DNA of 7,377 nucleotides from an uncultured Eubacterium sp. (GCA_910584245.1 CAJTZF010000036.1:1-7377), one strand, 5' to 3'. Shown: positions 1 through 5,675, counted from the first letter of the stretch. The notes: a model not told the origin generated them from the sequence alone. A program made the numbers and translations.

Positions 1-26
1 TGATAACAGAGGTTTTCCAGTTATCA
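1..26. repeat. 7-bp inverted repeat just past the integrase stop
   Basis: TGATAAC at 1-7 is the exact reverse complement of GTTATCA at 20-26, with a 12-nt spacer that itself contains GG-TTTT-CC. It lies directly downstream of the integrase on the minus strand and may continue past the window edge. It could be part of an int transcript-end hairpin or a protein-binding site near an attachment site. No T-tract can be seen because the sequence stops here. Confidence 0.4.
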
Positions 27-27
27 C

Positions 28-67
28 AGCCCTAACAGTTGCCGCTGTCGGGGCTATTTCCTTTTTC
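28..67 (+). terminator. Possible plus-strand terminator overlapping the integrase stop codon
   Basis: AGCCC (28-32) pairs with GGGCT (51-55) and ACAG (35-38) with CTGT (45-48), separated by a 2x2 internal loop. The right arm is followed on the plus strand by a T-rich run (56-67). This would suit a gene arriving from the left on the plus strand, convergent with int. The stem is interrupted and includes the int stop codon (TAG, 32-34), so it may be coincidental. Confidence 0.3.
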
Positions 68-1108
68 ATTGTCAAGTAAATCTGCAACTCTCCGTTGCTG
101 ATTAGGATATAAGTGTCCGTAGGTATTCAGCGTAATGCGAATATCCTTATGCCCTACCCTCTCTTTTATCAAAAGCGGTTCTATACCCTTATTGATTAAG
201 TACGCCACATGAGAATGTCTAAGGTCATGTACCCGGATATTCTTCACTCCGGCTTTTGCTATTTGGCGTTTCATCTTATGCTGTACCGCTTCCTGCACGA
301 TTGGGAAAAGTCTTTCATCGTCCGGCATACCATAGTGACCGTCAACAAAATCTTTAATTTCCTTTTTCAAAAACTCCGGGATTTCAACAGTCCTTACCGA
401 CTGCTTTGTTTTCGGTTCTGTAATAACGTCCTGCCTGCCAGTACGATAATACGTTTTGGTTATGCTAATTTGGTTATTTTCAAAACTTATATCGCCCTTT
501 GTCAAAGCTAATAATTCGCCAATCCTACAGCCCGTCCAAAAGAGGATTTCAAAGATTAAATAGTATCGTGTTCCCGGCTCTATCGTCTGAATAAATCTCT
601 GATATTCCTCTGTTGTCCAAAAGTCCAAACTTCTTGAATCGGAATTTCCCATGCGCTTCACTTTCTTACATGGATTTGTGTGCAAATCATAAATGCGTGA
701 CGCATGAGTAAATATACAGGTCAACTGATTTTGTATCATTCTTAAATAGCTTTCCGAAAATCCCTTTGTCTGCATTTCGTTCTGCCACTGTATGATTTGT
801 GAAGCGGTAATCTCACTTAACATTTGTTCGCCAAAGTAGGGAATAATGTGTTGCTCCATCATATACCGTTTATTCTTCATGGTGCGGTCTTTCAATTCAT
901 TCTGCTTATCCTCAAAATAGACCTCCATAAATTCACTCAACTTCATATCCATGCTTCGGCTACTACTCAATTTCTTTTGCCGCTCATACTCTAACGCTTC
1001 TCTTTTTGTTTCAAATCCCCTCTTTCTCCGCTTTTTCTTCTCTCCTTTTGCCGTTGTTTCAAACCATTGCGCCGACCACTTTTTTGTGTCTTTTTCCTTA
1101 TAAGCCAT
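32..1108 (-). CDS. int: Tyrosine recombinase (phage/ICE-type integrase)
   Basis: This 358-residue protein should catalyse site-specific integration and, with an accessory factor, excision of the element. Three domains fit the family: a basic N-terminal arm-type DNA-binding segment (about 1-45, with KGEKKKRRKRG), a SAM-like core-binding domain (about 54-145) and the catalytic domain (about 160-345). All catalytic residues are visible: R195 in GCRIGE, the hairpin lysine in EPKTKQSVR (K233 or K235), H294 and R297 in HDLRH, H320 in VGHKD and the nucleophile Y330 in NTYGHLY. The length is normal and nothing is broken, so it is likely active. The ATG start is preceded by AAAGGAG about 11 nt upstream. 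It lies 18 bp after the excisionase-like gene, whose stop overlaps the int ribosome-binding region, so the two are probably cotranscribed. The family is certain; the target site is inferred. Confidence 0.95.
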   Translation of the reverse strand: MAYKEKDTKKWSAQWFETTAKGEKKKRRKRGFETKREALEYERQKKLSSSRSMDMKLSEFMEVYFEDKQNELKDRTMKNKRYMMEQHIIPYFGEQMLSEITASQIIQWQNEMQTKGFSESYLRMIQNQLTCIFTHASRIYDLHTNPCKKVKRMGNSDSRSLDFWTTEEYQRFIQTIEPGTRYYLIFEILFWTGCRIGELLALTKGDISFENNQISITKTYYRTGRQDVITEPKTKQSVRTVEIPEFLKKEIKDFVDGHYGMPDDERLFPIVQEAVQHKMKRQIAKAGVKNIRVHDLRHSHVAYLINKGIEPLLIKERVGHKDIRITLNTYGHLYPNQQRRVADLLDNEKGNSPDSGNC

Positions 1109-1126
1109 ACCGCCACGCTCCTTTCC

Positions 1127-1321
1127 TTAGCTTATTGATAACTCATAACCGTACATTTTCTTTGCCCAAAACGCCCTCGGAATACGTCCTGCCATTGTAA
1201 TATACCCCTGTCCTGCAAGTTCCTTGTTCAGTTCTTTTACAATCTTGTAGGCATGAGATTTTGAACAATTTAACTCTTTGGCTATATCTTCCGCACTCAA
1301 CATATAACGGTAGTTTGCCAC
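1127..1321 (-). CDS. Small winged HTH protein, probable excisionase
   Basis: This 64-residue protein starts at GTG (1319-1321), with GGAGG 8 nt upstream. Residues about 8-32 form a helix-turn-helix (LSAEDIAKELNCSKSHAYK), followed by a short beta-wing (GYITMAG, 39-45) and a basic aromatic tail (IPRAFWAKKMYG). This layout recurs in small HTH proteins beside tyrosine integrases in Firmicute ICEs and prophages. These act as recombination directionality factors, bending attachment-site DNA so that Int excises the element. It is the first gene of a probable two-gene operon with int, behind a strong promoter covered by candidate operators. The excisionase role is inferred from position and fold; it could instead be a purely transcriptional regulator of int. 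Confidence 0.75.
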   Translation of the reverse strand: MANYRYMLSAEDIAKELNCSKSHAYKIVKELNKELAGQGYITMAGRIPRAFWAKKMYGYELSIS

Positions 1322-1362
1322 ACGTTTGTCCTCCTTTCCCCTTTTAGAAATTCATTACACTA

Positions 1363-1375
1363 TTTGTATTTCGTT
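1363..1375. promoter_or_regulatory. Weak fifth operator-like site
   Basis: TTTGTA-T-TTCGTT resembles the TACGAA-N-TTCGTA operators only in its right half (TTCGT). It sits in the xis leader, 4 bp from the perfect site at 1380-1392, and its TTCGT also forms an imperfect inverted repeat with ACGAA at 1381-1385. It may be a low-affinity site or a chance match. Confidence 0.25.
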
Positions 1376-1379
1376 TTTG

Positions 1380-1392
1380 TACGAATTTCGTA
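1380..1392. promoter_or_regulatory. Operator 1: perfect TACGAA-T-TTCGTA palindrome over the xis-int start site
   Basis: TACGAATTTCGTA is a perfect 6-1-6 palindrome. It lies 5 bp downstream of the minus-strand -10 box (1398-1403) and covers the predicted transcription start near 1391. Binding there would block xis-int transcription. An identical architecture with a different centre base recurs at 1446-1458. The binding protein is inferred to be the XRE repressor encoded next door. Confidence 0.7.
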
Positions 1393-1397
1393 TATTC

Positions 1398-1426
1398 ATA
1401 TTAGCACCTTATCCAAACAATGTCAA
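1398..1426 (-). promoter_or_regulatory. Promoter of the xis-int operon
   Basis: On the minus strand TTGACA (1421-1426) is separated by exactly 17 bp from TAATAT (1398-1403), and the -10 is preceded by TGC, an extended -10 motif. This is close to the sigma-A consensus, so the promoter should be strong unless repressed. The predicted start near 1391 gives a leader of about 70 nt before the GTG of the excisionase-like gene. Candidate operators flank it on both sides. Confidence 0.85.
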
Positions 1427-1429
1427 CAC

Positions 1430-1451
1430 TTCGTAAAAATATTTTTACGAA
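1430..1451. repeat. 22-bp perfect palindrome between the divergent promoters
   Basis: The sequence runs TTCGTA, then AAAATATTTT, then TACGAA, and equals its own reverse complement over all 22 bp. It begins 3 bp upstream of the xis-int -35 box, and its right half-site is also the left half of the perfect operator at 1446-1458. Three TTCGTA/TACGAA half-sites are thus packed into 29 bp (1430-1458). This could let the repressor bind cooperatively in alternative registers, or bind a spaced dimer. Confidence 0.75.
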
Positions 1452-1458
1452 CTTCGTA
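1446..1458. promoter_or_regulatory. Operator 2: perfect TACGAA-C-TTCGTA palindrome
   Basis: TACGAACTTCGTA has the same 6-1-6 design as the site at 1380-1392. It lies between the two divergent promoters, upstream of the xis-int -35 box and about 24 bp upstream of the repressor -35 region. It could serve as a central high-affinity site controlling both directions. Confidence 0.7.
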
Positions 1459-1481
1459 TTTACATTTTTTCTATTTTACTC

Positions 1482-1510
1482 TTTTATGTTTTTCGTATAT
1501 GTGGTATGAT
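1482..1510 (+). promoter_or_regulatory. Promoter of the XRE repressor gene
   Basis: TATGAT (1505-1510) is a good -10, preceded by TGG as an extended -10. The -35 at 17-bp spacing is TTTTAT (1482-1487), a poor match, so the extended -10 probably carries the promoter. The start near 1517 gives a leader of about 51 nt. Operator-like sites lie over the -35/spacer region (1485-1497) and just after the start (1524-1536), which suggests autoregulation. Confidence 0.65.
1485..1497. promoter_or_regulatory. Operator 3: degenerate site over the repressor -35 and spacer
   Basis: The site reads TATGTT-T-TTCGTA. The right half matches the perfect operators exactly, and the left half keeps TA-G. It shares its unusual left half with the site at 1524-1536 (TATGCT), so the two repressor-side sites resemble each other more than the xis-side ones. 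The position would interfere with RNA polymerase at the repressor promoter. Confidence 0.5.
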
Positions 1511-1523
1511 GATAAATAGGATT

Positions 1524-1536
1524 TATGCTTTTCGTA
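1524..1536. promoter_or_regulatory. Operator 4: degenerate site in the repressor leader
   Basis: TATGCT-T-TTCGTA lies about 7 bp downstream of the predicted repressor transcription start and 32 bp before its ATG. Its match to the site at 1485-1497 (11 of 13 bases or better, differing in the left half) makes chance less likely. A lower-affinity site here would give negative autoregulation at high repressor concentration. Confidence 0.5.
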
Positions 1537-1567
1537 ATTATTCAACATATGAAAATAGGAGGTCACT

Positions 1568-2050
1568 ATGGGCGATGGAAAGAAACTGAAAGAAATACTT
1601 GACAGTAAGAACACAAATGTTCGTCAGATTGCAAAGGCTACTGGAATTAGTGCTACAACACTATATTCTATTATTCAAAAGGATTCCAATATCCGATTTG
1701 ACTTTGCCTTGCGGTTGGCAAATGAATTAGAAATTGATGTGAATGAGATATGCACCGCCAGTCCGTTCTCCGGCGCTATTACTGAAGAAGAAATATACCC
1801 CACACTCCCCGATGGGCTAAATGGCGCACTTGACGGAAATAGGGTAAAAGTATATCTGAAAAATTCCCTATATCCGCTTATGTATCTGTTTGGGAAAAAC
1901 AGTATGCCCGATGTGGATAATCTGTTGACTTCATTTTATCAGCTAGACGATGAAGCAAGAAAGGAAGTAGTGGAAACGATACAGTTCAAGTTGCAATACC
2001 ATAAAGACAAAGAGCGGGCAGAACAGGTAAAGCAAATAAAAGGTTGGTAA
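1568..2050 (+). CDS. XRE (Cro/CI)-family repressor of the element
   Basis: This 160-residue protein starts at ATG with AGGAGG 5 nt upstream. Residues about 5-62 form an XRE-type DNA-binding domain; the helix-turn-helix spans about V18-D39 (VRQIAKATGISATTLYSII) and is followed by the FALRLANELEIDVNEIC segment usual for this family. The rest (about 70-160) has no S24 peptidase or Ser-Lys autocleavage motif that I can see and ends in a charged helix (LDDEARKEVVETIQ, then lysine-rich), probably for oligomerisation. It is divergent from xis-int across an operator array, so it most likely represses xis-int and itself. It is followed at once by a strong terminator. No ImmA-type protease gene is adjacent, so the inducing signal is not evident. 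Family sure; target inferred. Confidence 0.85.
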   Translation: MGDGKKLKEILDSKNTNVRQIAKATGISATTLYSIIQKDSNIRFDFALRLANELEIDVNEICTASPFSGAITEEEIYPTLPDGLNGALDGNRVKVYLKNSLYPLMYLFGKNSMPDVDNLLTSFYQLDDEARKEVVETIQFKLQYHKDKERAEQVKQIKGW

Positions 2051-2058
2051 AAAGACAG

Positions 2059-2100
2059 ACTCCGATGAAACTTGGCACCACTTTCATCGGAGTTCTTTTT
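2059..2100 (+). terminator. Strong intrinsic terminator of the repressor gene
   Basis: ACTCCGATGAAA (2059-2070) pairs perfectly over 12 bp with TTTCATCGGAGT (2082-2093), with an 11-nt loop and then TCTTTTTT. It begins 9 bp after the repressor stop codon. On the minus strand the same stem is followed within a few bases by five Ts, so it may also stop read-through coming from tuf. One copy of the TGGCACC repeat lies in its loop. Confidence 0.9.
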
Positions 2101-2120
2101 TATGGCACCGTTTTGGCACC
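2073..2120. repeat. Three TGGCACC direct repeats, candidate integrase arm sites
   Basis: TGGCACC occurs at 2073-2079, 2103-2109 and 2114-2120, all in one orientation; the last two are 11 bp apart (about one helical turn) and share the longer form TGGCACCG. Short direct repeats beside the crossover point are typical arm-type binding sites for tyrosine integrases that have an N-terminal arm-binding domain, as this Int does. They lie 30-80 bp from the tuf terminator. I see no other TGGCACC copy in positions 1-2050. The repeat is certain; the function is inferred. Confidence 0.6.
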
Positions 2121-2151
2121 GCTTTACATATTTTCACTGTTGCAAAGTTTC

Positions 2152-2183
2152 AAAAAGGGCTTCCCGATTTCTCGGAAAGCCCC
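2152..2183 (-). terminator. Intrinsic terminator of tuf / end of the str operon
   Basis: On the minus strand GGGCTTTCCGA (2172-2182) pairs with TCGGGAAGCCC (2157-2167), with one G-U pair and a GAAA tetraloop (2168-2171), followed by five Ts (2152-2156). It starts about 23 bp after the tuf stop codon and closes the operon. It is convergent with the repressor terminator about 60 bp away, so the two transcription units are separated by back-to-back terminators. Confidence 0.92.
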
Positions 2184-2205
2184 ATAAAATCTAGCTTTTT
2201 ACTGA

Positions 2206-3393
2206 TTACTCAATAATCGTAGCCACACGACCAGAACCTACTGTACGTCCGCCCTCACGGATAGCGAATGTCAGACCCTGATCCATAGCGATTGGATGAA
2301 TAAGCTCAATCGTCATTTCTACGTTATCACCAGGCATGCACATCTCAGTTCCTTCTGGAAGCTCAATAACACCTGTTACGTCCGTTGTACGGAAATAGAA
2401 CTGTGGACGATAGTTATTGAAGAATGGCGTATGACGTCCACCCTCATCCTTCGTCAATACGTATACCTGAGCCGTAAATTTCGTATGGCAAGTAAGTGTA
2501 CCTGGCTGGCAGAGAACCTGTCCTCTCTCAATCTCGTTCTTCTGAACACCACGGAGAAGCACACCGGCATTGTCACCAGCCTGAGCCTCTTCCAGCTCTT
2601 TGTGGAACATCTCGATACCAGTTACAACGACCTTACGTGTCTCTTCTTTGATACCAACGATTTCAACTTCGTCATTGAGGTGAAGTGTACCAGCCTCAAC
2701 ACGTCCTGTAGCAACTGTACCACGTCCCGTGATAGAGAATACGTCCTCAACAGGCATTACGAAAGGCTTATCTGTATCACGCTCTGGATCTGGGATATAG
2801 CTGTCTACTGTATCCATAAGCTCCATAATTGCATCGCCCCACTTGCTGCTTGGATCTTCCAGGGCACCAAGTGCAGAACCTTTGATAATTGGGCAGTCTG
2901 TGAAGTCATACTCCTCAAGGATTTCTGTGATTTCCATCTCTACAAGCTCAAGAAGCTCTTCGTCGTCAACCATGTCGCACTTGTTCATAAATACGATGAT
3001 ATAAGGAACGCCTACCTGACGGGAAAGAAGGATGTGCTCTTTTGTCTGAGCCATAACACCGTCAGTAGCTGCTACAACAAGGATTGCTCCATCCATCTGA
3101 GCCGCACCAGTGATCATGTTCTTTACGTAGTCAGCATGTCCCGGGCAGTCTACGTGTGCATAGTGTCTCTTATCTGTCTCGTACTCAACGTGAGCAGTAG
3201 AAATTGTGATACCTCTTTCACGCTCTTCCGGAGCTTTATCAATATTTTCAAAATCTGTAGCTTCATTTCCCTCTACTCTTGCAGCCAAAACCTTTGTAAT
3301 TGCTGCTGTCAGTGTCGTCTTACCGTGGTCTACGTGACCAATCGTACCAATGTTACAATGCGGTTTCGATCTTACATACTTTTCCTTAGCCAT
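2206..3393 (-). CDS. tuf: Elongation factor Tu
   Basis: This 395-residue cytoplasmic GTPase carries aminoacyl-tRNA to the ribosomal A site. All G motifs are present: P-loop GHVDHGKT (19-26), switch-I RGITI (60-64, with T63 for magnesium), DCPGH (82-86, with catalytic H86), NKCD (137-140) and SAL (173-175). Domains 2 and 3 follow (from about 210 and 310), ending in the conserved VGSGRVATIIE. The length is normal and the gene is intact, so insertion of the neighbouring element has not damaged it. ATG is preceded by AGGAGG at a 10-nt spacing. It is the last gene of the str operon, with its own promoter 75-100 bp upstream and a terminator after it. A 10-bp inverted repeat brackets the ribosome-binding site. 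Confidence 0.99.
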   Translation of the reverse strand: MAKEKYVRSKPHCNIGTIGHVDHGKTTLTAAITKVLAARVEGNEATDFENIDKAPEERERGITISTAHVEYETDKRHYAHVDCPGHADYVKNMITGAAQMDGAILVVAATDGVMAQTKEHILLSRQVGVPYIIVFMNKCDMVDDEELLELVEMEITEILEEYDFTDCPIIKGSALGALEDPSSKWGDAIMELMDTVDSYIPDPERDTDKPFVMPVEDVFSITGRGTVATGRVEAGTLHLNDEVEIVGIKEETRKVVVTGIEMFHKELEEAQAGDNAGVLLRGVQKNEIERGQVLCQPGTLTCHTKFTAQVYVLTKDEGGRHTPFFNNYRPQFYFRTTDVTGVIELPEGTEMCMPGDNVEMTIELIHPIAMDQGLTFAIREGGRTVGSGRVATIIE

Positions 3394-3439
3394 TTCTAAA
3401 AGTCCTCCTAACTTATTATTATATTATTTTTTTAGAAAT
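3392..3439 (-). promoter_or_regulatory. Inverted repeat bracketing the tuf ribosome-binding site
   Basis: In the tuf leader ATTTCTAAAA (3430-3439) is a perfect 10-bp complement of TTTTAGAAAT (3392-3401). The second arm includes the first two bases of the tuf ATG, and the 28-nt loop contains the AGGAGG (3404-3409). A folded helix would hide the start codon while leaving the ribosome-binding site in a loop. The stem is AU-rich and of modest stability. A role in translational control of tuf is inference. Confidence 0.5.
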
Positions 3440-3465
3440 TTTGCTTCAACTGCCAATATGACTTT

Positions 3466-3494
3466 ATTATATGGGATAATTCCAAAAAAATCAA
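3466..3494 (-). promoter_or_regulatory. Separate tuf promoter in the fusA-tuf gap
   Basis: TTGATT (3489-3494) and a perfect TATAAT (3466-3471) are separated by 17 bp on the minus strand. Predicted transcription starts near 3459, giving a leader of about 66 nt before the tuf ATG. I see no terminator after fusA, so tuf would be transcribed both from here and by read-through from the str promoter, in line with the excess of EF-Tu over other translation factors. Confidence 0.8.
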
Positions 3495-3554
3495 TCCCCT
3501 ATTTATGAAAATATCGGCATTTCCTCACTAAGTCCGCCTGACTTAATGAAATCT

Positions 3555-5675
3555 TTATTTGCCATTTTTCTGTGCAAGAACTTTATCTTGTACATTTTTC
3601 GGTGTCTGGGCATATTTCTCAAAGAACATGGAATAGTTACCGCGTCCCTGGGTAGTGGAGCGCAGTTCCGTGGAGTATCCGAACATCTCAGCAAGAGGAA
3701 CGAACGCCTTCACCATTTTACCGCCGCCGATATCTTCCATTCCTTCAATCTGTCCGCGCTTAGCATTCAGACTTCCGATTACATCACCCATGTATTCCTC
3801 TGGCATTGTTACTTCGACCTTCATGATCGGCTCGAGAAGTACTGGGTTTCCTTTTCTCATTGCATCCTTGAACGCCATAGATCCTGCGATGTGGAATGCC
3901 ATCTCACTAGAATCGACTTCATGGTAGGATCCGTCCCATACATTCGCATGTACGCCGAGTACAGGGAAGCCTCCGAGGATACCAGCTTGTGCTGCTTCCT
4001 CAATACCCTCACCGACTGCCGGGATGTATTCCTTCGGAATCGCACCACCGACTACGGTAGATTCAAACTTAAATGTCTCTTCGCCATTTGGATCCATTGG
4101 CTCAAATTTAACTTTACAGTGACCGTACTGTCCACGACCACCAGACTGTTTCGCATACTTGCTATCAACATCGACAGGCGTCGTAAATGTCTCTTTGTAG
4201 GCAACCTGCGGAGCACCTACATTTGCTTCCACCTTAAATTCACGAAGAAGACGGTCTACGATGATCTCCAGGTGAAGCTCACCCATTCCGGCAATGATCG
4301 TCTGTCCGGTTTCCTGATCTGTGTGAGCGCGGAACGTAGGATCCTCCTCTGCGAGTTTCGCAAGAGCTTCTCCCATTTTTCCCTGGTCATTCTTTGTCTT
4401 TGGCTCGATTGCGAGCTCGATAACCGGATCCGGGAATTCCATAGACTCAAGAATAACCGGATGCTGCTCGTCACAAATTGTATCACCTGTCGTTGTCAGC
4501 TTAAATCCAACTGCGGCAGCGATATCTCCCGAATACACCTTGTCTAATTCCTGACGTTTATTGGCATGCATCTGAAGAATACGTCCGACACGCTCTTTTT
4601 TCCCTTTTGTGGCATTCAGCACATAAGAACCGGAGTTCAATGTACCGGAGTACACACGGATAAATGCCAATTTTCCGACAAACGGGTCAGCCATGATTTT
4701 AAATGCAAGAGCGGAGAACGGCTCATCGTCGCTCGAATGACGAACCACTTCATTTCCCGCATCATCGACACCGGTAATCGCCTCAATATCGGTCGGCGCC
4801 GGCATATAATCAATTACTGCGTCCAAAAGCTTCTGAACGCCCTTATTGCGGTATGCGCTTCCGCAGCATACCGGAATTGCCTTACACTCGCAAGTTCCCT
4901 TGCGCAGAGCAGCCTTCAGGGCATCAATCGAAGGTTCATCCCCCTCCAGATACTCCATCATCAAATCATCATCTAATTCACAAATCTTTTCAATCAGATC
5001 CGTGTGATAAAGCTCGGCATCTTCTTTCATGTCATCCGGAATCGGCTCAATTGAAATGTCCTCTCCCTTATCATCATGATAAATATATGCCTGCATCTCA
5101 AACAAATCAATGATTCCCTGGAAATCGTCCTCCTTGCCGATTGGCAGCTGAAGAACGATCGCGTTTTTACCTAATCTTGTCTTAATCTGATCTACGGCAC
5201 CGTAGAAATTCGCACCCAGAATGTCCATTTTGTTAATAAATGCCATTCTCGGTACATTATAAGTGTCCGCCTGACGCCAGACATTCTCAGACTGTGGTTC
5301 AACACCACCTTTGGCACAGAACACACCAACTGCACCATCAAGCACACGCAGGGAACGCTCAACCTCTACCGTGAAGTCTACGTGTCCCGGAGTATCAATA
5401 ATATTGATACGGTATTCCTGTGCATCTGGAGCAACCTTATTCTCTTTCTGAGGAGTCCAGTGACATGTCGTCGCAGCGGAAGTGATCGTGATACCTCTTT
5501 CCTGCTCCTGCTCCATCCAGTCCATGGTCGCAGAACCTTCATGAGTTTCACCAATCTTATAGTTAACACCGGTATAGTAAAGGATACGCTCGGTCAGCGT
5601 CGTCTTACCGGCATCGATATGAGCCATAATACCAATATTTCTAGTACGCTCTAATGGATATTCTCTTCCAGCCAA
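3555..5675 (-). CDS. fusA: Elongation factor G
   Basis: This 706-residue GTPase drives translocation of tRNA and mRNA on the ribosome. The G domain shows AHIDAGKTT (18-26), RGITIT (60-65), DTPGH (94-98, with catalytic H98), NKMD (148-151) and GSA (272-274); domains II-V follow, including VVGGAIPKEYIPAVGEG of domain IV and a normal C-terminus. Length is typical of bacterial EF-G. The start is TTG (5673-5675), giving MAGREYPLERTRN. It is well supported by AGGAGG 8 nt upstream and by the family's usual N-terminus, and no better in-frame ATG exists. It lies 69 bp after rpsG in the str operon and 161 bp before tuf. The weak start codon may help balance its output, which is inference. Confidence 0.98.
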   Translation of the reverse strand: MAGREYPLERTRNIGIMAHIDAGKTTLTERILYYTGVNYKIGETHEGSATMDWMEQEQERGITITSAATTCHWTPQKENKVAPDAQEYRINIIDTPGHVDFTVEVERSLRVLDGAVGVFCAKGGVEPQSENVWRQADTYNVPRMAFINKMDILGANFYGAVDQIKTRLGKNAIVLQLPIGKEDDFQGIIDLFEMQAYIYHDDKGEDISIEPIPDDMKEDAELYHTDLIEKICELDDDLMMEYLEGDEPSIDALKAALRKGTCECKAIPVCCGSAYRNKGVQKLLDAVIDYMPAPTDIEAITGVDDAGNEVVRHSSDDEPFSALAFKIMADPFVGKLAFIRVYSGTLNSGSYVLNATKGKKERVGRILQMHANKRQELDKVYSGDIAAAVGFKLTTTGDTICDEQHPVILESMEFPDPVIELAIEPKTKNDQGKMGEALAKLAEEDPTFRAHTDQETGQTIIAGMGELHLEIIVDRLLREFKVEANVGAPQVAYKETFTTPVDVDSKYAKQSGGRGQYGHCKVKFEPMDPNGEETFKFESTVVGGAIPKEYIPAVGEGIEEAAQAGILGGFPVLGVHANVWDGSYHEVDSSEMAFHIAGSMAFKDAMRKGNPVLLEPIMKVEVTMPEEYMGDVIGSLNAKRGQIEGMEDIGGGKMVKAFVPLAEMFGYSTELRSTTQGRGNYSMFFEKYAQTPKNVQDKVLAQKNGK

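Larger units (their letters stand above)
1..2150. mobile_element. Integration/regulation module of an integrative element next to tuf (boundaries not resolved)
   Basis: This stretch holds a tyrosine recombinase, a small excisionase-like HTH protein and a divergent XRE repressor, the standard control and recombination set of integrative conjugative elements and temperate phages. It adjoins the 3' end of the str operon, whose tuf gene and terminator are intact. The right boundary is set approximately, between the TGGCACC repeats (2073-2120) and the tuf terminator (2152-2183). The left boundary is not visible, and no conjugation, phage structural or cargo gene lies in the window, so the class of element is open. 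I found no convincing direct repeat between positions 1-31 and 2121-2205 that would mark both attachment sites. Presence of an element is well supported; its limits are inferred. Confidence 0.8.

Noticed and set aside
209..511. Plus-strand open frame inside the integrase gene
   Set aside because: Shadow of int; the integrase has all catalytic residues in its own frame.
2480..2485. TTCGTA half-site inside tuf
   Set aside because: A single hexamer in coding sequence with no partner half-site; expected by chance in several kilobases.
2868..2875. GGCACC-like match inside tuf, similar to the TGGCACC repeats
   Set aside because: Single, incomplete and in conserved coding sequence, so unrelated to the arm-site candidates.
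2296..3399. Long plus-strand open frame opposite tuf
   Set aside because: It is the antisense shadow of a highly conserved gene with biased codons, has no ribosome-binding site and its cysteine/serine-rich translation resembles no protein.
3529..3545. 6-bp hairpin TAAGTC/GACTTA after the fusA stop as a terminator
   Set aside because: Short stem, no T-tract on the minus strand and tuf follows in the same operon.
3546..4547. Long plus-strand open frame opposite fusA, and shorter ones at 4566-4976 and 4853-5113
   Set aside because: All lie inside fusA on the opposite strand without ribosome-binding sites; fusA is unambiguous.
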